This document shows, piece after piece, positions 23,001 to 29,862 of a stretch of 29,862 bases of DNA (positions are counted from its first letter, which is position 1; each line of letters starts with the position of its first letter). The notes under the pieces were generated by a model. That model saw only the letters and a list, made by a program, of their open reading frames with translations, was not told where the DNA came from and made no database searches. Both the position numbers and the translations under genes were made by a program. This stretch comes from Hypsibius dujardini. Lineage: Eukaryota; Tardigrada; Eutardigrada; Parachela; Hypsibiidae. The stretch is from positions 2,269-32,130 of the forward strand of contig LRSR01004113.1 in assembly GCA_001579985.1 (NCBI GenBank), given 5' to 3'.

Positions 23001-26000
23001 TACTAAAAGTTCTAATTAGGTTTTTAGTTTCTTTTAGATGAGATTGAGAAATGAGATTGTAGAATTATGTCCCTCCCTTTCCTTTTTTTGGCGTATTTCC
23101 AAACTGTAATATTGTAGTAATGATACTGCAGACACGGAGACGCAGGAAGATATATGAAGCAGTATGGAAGCACTAACCGGATCATCTTGCATGTCTTGAT
23201 TGCGATAGAACGGATCCGATCGGTAGAGCGCGGTCCACACCGCCGTCATTGAGGTCAAATTGGCTGACGTATCTTGTGACAGATCGATGGCCATAAAAAG
23301 TAAGACACTTCTATAAGCCTGACGCACAATCTGCAAAACACGGAGATGCTGTCTGGAAGGGCATATTATACGGGCATATTATGCGGGCATATTATGCGGG
23401 CATATTATACGGGCATATTATGCGGGCATATTATGCGGACATATCATACGGGCATATTATACGGGCATATTATACGGGCATATTATACGGGCATATTATA
23501 CGGGCATATTATGCGGGCATATTATGCGGGCATATTAACTAACTTTTAAATGTCAACTCACGCTATCGTCATCGTCCCCTTTATTCCAGGTAAATGTCCC
23601 ATACCGCTTGTACGGGAACGGTGTAAAAGCAATGTACACCTTCAAAAAACACGTAACAGGGCAAGTGTATTGATACAGCAAGATTGACCGGAATAACTTA
23701 TTTATATCTTGATTTTATTCAAAATGTATCTGTAGATTCACAGGTCGGAAGACTTATATTTATTCATAAATGCGTTAATAGATTAAAAAAACAGGTACTA
23801 AAATAATGAAGGAGATAGTGCGGCTATCAAAAAGGTATCAAAAAATTGTATCAAAAAAGGATTAGCGAGCAAGCAAAAGGTTGCGCCGTGAGCGTCACAG
23901 CCAAGGCCTGTGATTGGTCCATTTGTATTTTTCGATTGTTAACAGTTCGGCTTCCTTACCGCTCAGTCAAATGCGATCAGAAATTAAGGAAGTTTTGTTT
24001 GCCATTTCAGTTTACAGCAGTTGAAATGGTCACGTGACGTCGATAAGCGTAAAATGAGATCTGCATTTTTTCTATTAAACAGGCTTTGATTGCCACTGAC
24101 ATTTACAGCAGTAAAACGTGACGTCACCATGCAGTTAAGCGCAAAACCTAATCTGTGCGAACGCTATTTTCACAAGTTAAATTTTGCATTTCCCGCAAAG
24201 TTTCTGCATTTCTACTTTTTTTTCTCCGATGAGCGACCTCGATGCACCAATCGAAATTTGACCTTCTATTGACTGCAAAACTTTGGGAGAGGAGATGTGA
24301 CATATTTTAAAACATCGAAACCACAATTCCAACTTTTGCAGGTCTGATACCTTTTACTGCTGTAATTTTCGGGTGCAGCGAAACTTGTCTATTCACTAAT
24401 CGCTTTCCTTCAACAGCTCCGGCTAATCATTTGTTCAAACTCGTTCATCAAAACATTTTGTTGATTGATGGCAAGTGTCGACGACCACACTCTTAATTAT
24501 TATCACAGTGTGTCTACATACAAATTCATGGTTCGCCATATCCCGTGAATGAGCTTGAATCTGAAAGGCACGATTGTAAGACGAGGACGAAACAACAAGA
24601 AAATTAGCATTTAAAAACGATTAAAAAAAACGATACGAAGTTCTCATACCAAGAGTATTCGTAGGCTTTCTGCTGGTCCCAGGAAGATCATAACTGCAAA
24701 AACACAAAGAGGTTTTTAATCGCCTGTTATTAAAAATCAGTTTCTAATTTGACTGCTAAATTGTATTTTCGCTTGTCTGTTAGAAAATATTTGTGTAACG
24801 TGCCTCGGCTTTTTCGGTGGAACTCCCGCAGAAACTGCCCGAAATCCAGCGCACTGTCGCCGGCCTTGTACTTGAAATAGACATGCTGGATGTTGTTAGC
24901 CTGCAAGTCGCGCTTGACAATGGATCCCACGGAATTGTAAAACGCCAATGGTCCGTCCTCCTCGGCGACAAAGATTGAGGTCCACTTATGGGTCTGCATC
25001 AGCGAGAGCATGGCTGTGCCGTAGTGCTGGGCGGGGTAGACGTTGGTGGTGATCCATGTGGGCGCCAGCACTTTGTTGCGCATCATCAGGTCCGATTGGG
25101 TGCTGGAAAGACTTGATAATTGCACACCGAGGATAGGATTTTTTTTCAAGTTGATAAAAAAATTTATTTCATAGCTACGCTAGGGTGTTAGAGTGGTTTC
25201 TGAAGGGATCCCGATAACATTAACGATATGATACAGCTTCATGACGTCCCGAAAAAGGGCGTAACCTTGCCCGTATCGAATATTTATCGGAACAAGATAC
25301 GCACGGAGGCGTATCTTCGTCATCTTTAGATCCTCATCGATACGAAACTGACCATTTAATTCTACACCTGAAATATGAAAGTAGTCGAAAAATCATTTCC
25401 TGCTTTTTTGAAGTTATCTGCGGTGACTGGGAGCAAACAGACCGAAAGTTATGCCACTTCAACAATGTGATAACAAATTGTCTGCGGCGCCTTCCACGAC
25501 ACATTACGATATTATCATTAACGGTTTCTCACAATGATCAGTCAATAACATCTTTCTTTCGCGTTACATTTAAGAGAGAGGATCATCCCATGTCTATTTT
25601 CATACATTTTCAGAAGAGGTTTAAATTTGGAAACCGTTGAACGTCGGTCGCTGAAATGTGTAGTTGAAACTTGTCCAACGGTTTACAAGAGAGGAAAAAT
25701 CTGCTCTTTTTCTCGTCAGCCCCTGTTCGCTCCAAATTGTAGCTTGTTAAGTTTAACGTCGGTCGCTGAAATGTGTAGTTGAAACTTGTCCAACGGTTTA
25801 CAAGTGAGGAAAAATCTGCTCTTTTTCTCGTCAGCCCCTGGTCGCTCCAAATTGTAGCTTGTTAAGTTTCACAAGGGAATTTTGCAACTCTCCAACACGA
25901 AATCTTGCACTGTCTTTAATCCTAACAGATGCACACAAGTTAGTTGTGCTTAATTCCGTCGAAAAATAGCGTACAATCTCCACCCAACTTTTTTAAAGAA

Positions 26001-27878
26001 CGAAAAACTCTTTCGCGATGGTAAATAGAGGGCGCTTTCAATGTTACCATATAGCACGTCGACTGATTGTTGCATTATAGAATATAGCACATAATAAATA
26101 AACCGTCAGTTCATACTGGAACGTTATAGAGGTATTCCATAATGCAGCAATCAATCGACGTGCTATATGGTAACATCGAAAGCGCCCTCTATTTACCACC
26201 ACGAAAGAGTTTTCGTTCTTTGAAAAAGTTGGGTGGAGATCGCACGCTATTGTTCTGAATTAAGCACAACTAACTTCTGCGCATTTGTTAAAATTAAAAA
26301 CAGTGCAAGATTTCGTGTTGGAGAGTTGCAGAATTCCCTTGTAAGCACAGCACAACACGAGCTGAACAAATGACGTTGGTAAAACTCATATCAGGACCAA
26401 GAGCTTTAAAAGCTATCGCTGTGAAGAAATTCTTATTCAAATTATCGTCTAACGAAAAAGAAAATTGTTAAATTTCCTAGTTTGTAAGTGTTGGAGCTGT
26501 TACGTTTCTTTAATGCTACTAGATTCTGCCATTTCAGTTTTAAACTGTTCAGTACTTAAGGTCTGTAACTCAACCATAAAATATAATTTACAAAACCGTT
26601 AGCTTATTCGAAAAATCCAAAAACGAATGATCTTTTAGTTCATAATTCCACATTTTCAATCTGACAAAACACAGATTTTGTGGTATTGACGAGAAAAAAT
26701 TGCCAGCGGGGAGTTTTTCTCGAGTATAATCACACTCAATCGCCCAACTTTCACTTCAAAATCCGCACGACTCAAACGAAAAAAACAACTTTTTATGTGC
26801 GTTTCGCTTCCTTTCTTTAACTTTTCTAACTCTCTTTTGGTTTACCGAATATTTAAATTTATTTGCGAAAATCCGCGTCAATAAGCAAGACCGTGCTAAA
26901 ATCACCACGCGCCAGTAGATTTGTGGAGCACATCTTATTCCGTTGGGAAAATTTGGAAGAAGCACAACAATAACATGTTAAAAGTTCACTAATTACTCTC
27001 ATGTTGTTTACACTACGTGTCCTTATCGAGCAATGTTGGGCAACTCAAGTAAATGCTCGAGTGAATTGGCACGTGAGTCAGGCTCAACTTGTTCAGTATC
27101 ACGACAGACTTACGAAGTAATGAGCAATATGTTCCACTGCGTAGCCACCTGCATCATCACAATGGGATCCATAGCGCAGCCTGCAATTAACGTAAAAGTG
27201 AGAGTAGTTCCAACAAAAAGTTCCATTGCCGATCCAGCTTTAGCCCGATCTTAATCCAATCCCCGACTGTGAAGCACTTTTGGCTCGCTCTTAATTTGAT
27301 TTTTCAAGAAATTAACGCAATGACCTTTAAAGATGAATCCTTCGAGTTCGTTTCAGCAGCGCGAATAAGAGCGTTAAAAAGCTCTTACACTTGAGAAAAA
27401 TCTTCTTGTTGTAACCCCCTCGAGCTTGGGGGTTCAGGGTCGGGGTCGGGAGGGGGGGGGGCTAACAGTCCCCCCCCCCAAATTGGAATCCCAATAGTAT
27501 GGTCTTTAACATTAAATAATAAAATTCTTTTTGAATTCACGTACTAGGTGTAATAATGACGGTTAGACTCTTCGGGTCCCGCTTCTCGTACAGCCAGCGC
27601 GACACCATGTTCACCGTTTCATCCGTGAAGCTGGCGCAGTTGCCAAAGTTGGAGTCATAAACATAGGCAAGGGTCACATTCATGTCGGGAGCGTAGATCC
27701 GATTGAGGTAGTCCACGCCCGTGGCGAAGGCCGGACCGCACAGCGTGATGGTCGACGGCATGGGCGTGTTCACGAATCCCGGTGCTAGGATCTGCACGTT
27801 CAAGGCCGCCCGGGCCAGGTTGAGATCACACAGAGCAAAAGAACACATCAGCCAACCGAAAAAAAAATGGTCGGCCAT
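20017..27878 (-). CDS. Gene B: ANF-receptor-like single-pass membrane protein, NPR-C-like, paralogue of gene A (543 aa, 12 exons)
   Basis: Exons in transcript order: 27878-27545, 27180-27114, 25102-24804, 24693-24650, 24560-24522, 23639-23562, 23330-23178, 22843-22793, 22703-22527, 21443-21305, 20345-20249, 20170-20017. The joined frame is open for 544 codons including TAA. The signal peptide is at residues 5-24. Ectodomain marks: Cys81 and TPSC (Cys113), VATQWNILLIT, HKWTSIFV, MIFLGPAESLRILL, NRTFDTTTG...QYGDRFP, then NISWYGG and PYCGYDG..WRC just outside the membrane. The helix lies at about 467-491 (LIVVASTLGLGLAPLLYIY). The tail is about 51 residues, with no kinase or cyclase domain. Intron 3 appears to use a GC donor (CGAG|GCACGT), supported by phase and by the gene A exon ending CGAG|GTAGAA. 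Intron phases are 1,2,1,0,0,0,0,0,0,1,2, all shared with gene A. The last exon is the least certain. Role as for gene A: cell-surface ligand binding without cGMP production (inference). Confidence 0.87.
20379..20460. repeat. Three tandem copies of a unit of about 28-31 bp
   Basis: GTATCGGATCATGCATCGG begins at 20379, 20407 and 20438; the third unit is cut short. It lies in gene B intron 10, just outside the acceptor of exon 11. Confidence 0.9.
20583..21060. repeat. Fold-back element, family F, copy 2 (right arm truncated)
   Basis: Closely matches copy 1 at 10685-11358. It retains the outer left arm (CTAACAAG..., ACACGCCGATCTCTCTGAAT) that copy 1 has lost. Its right arm ends shortly after GGAATCGAAGG. 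It lies in gene B intron 10. Confidence 0.8.
21678..22458 (-). mobile_element. Internally deleted Tc1/mariner element
   Basis: Termini CCGGGTAG...AAACTTACTTTTTG are inverted and flanked by TA (21676-21677 and 22459-22460). The transposase on the minus strand keeps the N-terminal helix-turn-helix part and the C-terminal tail (EWTAIPQEVI...GGHIESK) in one frame, but the whole DDD core is missing. It lies in gene B intron 9. Confidence 0.8.
21785..22296 (-). pseudogene. Tc1/mariner transposase, core deleted
   Basis: Starts MLSEEVRLLIKSQLRAGRSI, a DNA-binding helix-turn-helix. It runs to DSW followed by TAG, then continues in the same frame to the family C-terminus ending GGHIESK and a stop. ACCAAGAGTCAAC occurs at 21861-21873 and 21975-21987, on either side of the stretch after the junction, suggesting microhomology-driven rearrangement. 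It lacks all catalytic residues. Confidence 0.75.
23359..23537. repeat. 13-bp minisatellite, about 14 copies
   Basis: GGGCATATTATAC and GGGCATATTATGC units alternate with only one unit carrying other changes. It lies in gene B intron 6 (231 bp), which it nearly fills. The 67-codon open frame across it is a by-product. Confidence 0.95.
24001..24170. repeat. Degenerate tandem duplication, unit about 91 bp
   Basis: GCCATTTCAGTTTACAGCAG at 24001 and GCCACTGACATTTACAGCAG at 24092 start two diverged copies, each with ACGTGACGTC, AAGCG.AAAA and ATCTG further on. It lies in gene B intron 5. Confidence 0.6.
24802..24809 (-). other. Probable GC splice donor of gene B intron 3 (GC-AG intron)
   Basis: On the minus strand the exon ends AGCCGAG and the intron begins GCACGT. 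The next GT, 5 bases on, would leave phase 2 and misread the next exon, whose ANF-domain frame (MIFLGPAESLRILL) needs phase 1. The paralogue ends the same exon CGAG|GTAGAA in phase 1. A GT-to-GC change at the donor is the simplest reading. Confidence 0.7.
25640..25869. repeat. Two near-identical tandem copies of a 115-bp unit
   Basis: AACGTCGGTCGCTGAAATGT begins at 25640 and 25755; the copies differ at only a few positions. The second ends two bases before MITE copy 2. It lies in gene B intron 2. Confidence 0.9.
25872..26341. mobile_element. Palindromic MITE, family M, copy 2
   Basis: 470 bp with CAAGGG...CCCTTG ends and well-preserved outer arms (TTTGCAACTCTCCAACACGA on the left, mirrored on the right). 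It is inverted relative to copy 1 at 16113-16580. It lies in gene B intron 2. Confidence 0.9.
26342..27113. other. Remainder of gene B intron 2
   Basis: AT-rich, with only short frames on both strands. I recognise no repeat or exon here. Confidence 0.5.
27427..27479 (+). repeat. G-quadruplex-like run and G10/C10 hairpin
   Basis: Five G-runs (5, 3, 4, 3 and 10 G) separated by 1-4 bases fit a G-quadruplex motif. The last run (27452-27461) faces C10 (27470-27479) across an 8-base loop. It lies in gene B intron 1, C-rich on the transcribed-gene strand. Confidence 0.7.
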
Positions 27879-28581
27879 GTTGCAAGCCCTTAAAAAATAA
27901 AAGTGAATTTTCACAACGTAAAAAAATCCTAGAGAATGAGAAAGTGGAATTTTAAGCGTCAAGGAAATATACTTTTGGAATAAGAAGAACTGGTTCACAA
28001 TCAATTTATTAGGCACACAGAGTTGACGAATATCAAAGAAACGATTGCGGTCGTTATTAAGAGAGCCCGGTCAAATAACGAGGTGGAATATGGCGTTAAA
28101 CGACAGATTTCGGGGGATTATTGTGCCTGTTCATGGGACGAAGGAGAAAGAGTTGTAACTTGAGGTCTCTCATCTATTTCCGTGACACGGAATGATGCCC
28201 GAGTTGGATTTGTCGTTGAAAAAGAGGCATCGCTCCGTTCGAATTCGATTAACTCGAAGACCCTTCAATTACGGTGAGGGCAAAGCGTTGCTAATGCGGG
28301 CTTGAATCCGGCGAGGGAAGTTTCATGCGATAATGCTCATACATGTTCTAGTTGAAAGCCGAATTGTATGATAATTGAAAAGGGACCGATCTTGGGGAAT
28401 TCAATTCCGACAAACAGGCATGACGAAGCCAACGACTTCAAGGAAGAGTAAAAGAAAGTGCACTAAACCACTTGAATTCACGTACAATTCAGCAAGGAAT
28501 CGTTTAATAGGACTTGTGGCTCGTTCTATGCCCTCAATTATGGCGGGGTCGCCGGGATTAAAACTAGATTAACGGTAGCCG
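27879..28581. other. Region upstream of gene B
   Basis: No gene recognised and no clear TATA box. Promoter and 5' UTR of gene B are expected here. Short open frames exist but show no domain. Confidence 0.35.
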
Positions 28582-29254
28582 ACATGCTTGAATCTCTTTT
28601 CGCAGATAGTGAACTGAACATGCACGTTTTAGAAATACATTTTGTCTGCTCTCGAGCTTTGGTCTTGGCGAGAAAAAAATTGAAGAGTTCCTTTTGCCCT
28701 AACTGCTTGACCATTGACTTAACTGATCTCACTTAAGACTAGATTATTTTTCTCATTTACGATTTCTAAGGGAATCCAGAATGTCTCCGCTTTTTGTTGT
28801 CCAATTTTGAGAAATTATTAAATTTAGAAGATTTTAACATTTTCCCTCTTGAAATTTAATTTGACATCGACTGGCACAAGCGGAATCTCTTTTGGAGATC
28901 AAGGGGCGGAGCTATGGGTCATTCTCGAGCCCGACCGAACACTTCGGAGTGATACTTCAGAAATTACTCATAGCTCCGCCCCCATGACTTCCAAAAAAGA
29001 TTCTGCTAGTGCCAATCGATATCAAATTGAATTTTGAGCGGCAAAATATCAAAATCTTTTAAATTCAACCATTAACTTATCTAGTTATCAGTGAGATCAA
29101 GCAATCAATTAGTAACGTCAATGGTTAAACGGTTAGTGCAAAAGGGACCCTTCGATTTATTTTTCCGCCAAGACCAGGGCTCGAGGGTAGACAAAATATA
29201 TTTCTAAAATGTGCATATTCAGTTCACTATCTGTGAAAAAAAATTCAAGCAGAT
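28582..29254. repeat. Fold-back element, family F, copy 3 (diverged)
   Basis: GCTTGAAT...CAGATAGTGAACTGAA on the left is mirrored by TTCAGTTCACTATCTG...ATTCAAGC on the right. The centre (GGGGCGGAGCTATGGG against CATAGCTCCGCCCCC, plus AAGATTCTGCTAGTGCCAAT) resembles the inner parts of copies 1 and 2. Confidence 0.75.
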
Positions 29255-29862
29255 TGGCAAATTGGCAGATCCAGAGCCTTTAAGACTGGCACTTATTCGT
29301 GCATGAGTCACCAGACAAGTCGATTCGCGGTACCCAGAGGTGTTTAGGAAATATTATGAGGGATTGGCATGCCTTCCTGTTTGATCTCAATAGTAGCGCT
29401 GAACTGCTTGTCTTAAACTCAAGGATTGATACGATTATTATCCCTTTTCAAGTTGAAATTAGTGGGATACATGAACATGTACTTTGACGGTAGCGACCAC
29501 TTGAACATAAAACGAATGGTCTTTTGAACAAGGTCTTACGTGCAATATCTTAAGAATTGTAGATAATTACTATGGACAACAGCCTTCGAGACTTGGCGAG
29601 CGATGACACAAGGCTTATATAAAAATCTAGTGGCTAGTTATGACACACCTAATAGGCATTGTATGTACTGTTACTGTACTTTACTGTCACTGTATAGGAA
29701 CAGTACTGTATTTGTATAGTACTGTTGGAGATATGTAAATATGCTGGAGTTGGAGTTATGGAGTTATTGTATAAGTGTAGTATAGTACTTCAACACCGGC
29801 TCCATCGAAGCCTAAACTACAAGTCCACGTCCCTTCTTTTCCCTTTTTAACTATATTTTGGC
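29255..29862. other. Right-hand end without a recognised gene
   Basis: Contains a cluster of TACTGT words at 29664-29726, some mirrored as ACAGTA. Otherwise there is nothing I can name. Confidence 0.4.

Noticed and set aside
23359-23537. CRISPR-like array
   Set aside because: The units are contiguous, 13 bp long and without spacers, in a eukaryotic intron.
23346-23549. 67-codon repetitive protein (MRAYYTGILCGHI type)
   Set aside because: It is the translation of the 13-bp minisatellite inside an intron.
25183-25369. Minus-strand open stretch of about 60 codons in gene B intron 2
   Set aside because: Exons 2 and 3 join perfectly in phase without it, and it shows no ANF-domain similarity.
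27033-27254. 73-codon plus-strand ORF
   Set aside because: It is antisense to gene B exon 2 and has no features of its own.

Overview
The window is nuclear DNA from an animal. It has spliced genes with GT-AG introns, signal peptides, AATAAA sites, and a heavy load of small DNA transposons and fold-back repeats. No bacterial, organellar or viral gene organisation is visible. The species cannot be read from the sequence. A small ecdysozoan such as a tardigrade is a guess, based on my recollection that receptor-guanylate-cyclase-like ectodomain genes are expanded there.

The only protein-coding genes I can reconstruct completely are two convergent paralogues. Gene A runs on the plus strand, 6744-17815, with 13 exons and 519 aa. 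Gene B runs on the minus strand, 27878-20017, with 12 exons and 543 aa. Each encodes a signal peptide, an ANF-receptor (natriuretic-peptide-receptor-like) ectodomain, one transmembrane helix and a cytoplasmic tail of only about 43-51 residues ending in a stop. Neither has the kinase-homology or guanylate-cyclase domain of receptor cyclases, and none lies in the 2.2 kb between the two stops. The layout is that of the vertebrate clearance receptor NPR-C.

All 11 introns of gene B have a counterpart in gene A at the same place and phase, and several exons have identical lengths (334, 44, 39, 78 and 51 nt). Gene A has one extra intron that splits a 67-nt exon into 42 + 25 nt. Gene B has one probable GC-AG intron. 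Gene A lacks the juxtamembrane cysteines seen in gene B.

Layout: 1-6743 is intergenic with an end-matched Tc1/mariner relic (77-1033), a GGTACC-rich fold-back (4831-5511) and doubtful ORFs. 6744-17815 is gene A. Its introns hold a palindromic mariner (8150-9055), a small MITE, a fold-back fused to a mariner fragment, a hAT-like element with an assembly gap, a TGTTC satellite and a MITE that touches a splice acceptor. 17816-20016 holds both 3' ends and another fold-back. 20017-27878 is gene B, with a truncated fold-back, a deleted Tc1/mariner, a 13-bp minisatellite, a 115-bp tandem repeat and the second copy of the MITE in its introns. 27879-29862 is intergenic and holds a third fold-back copy.
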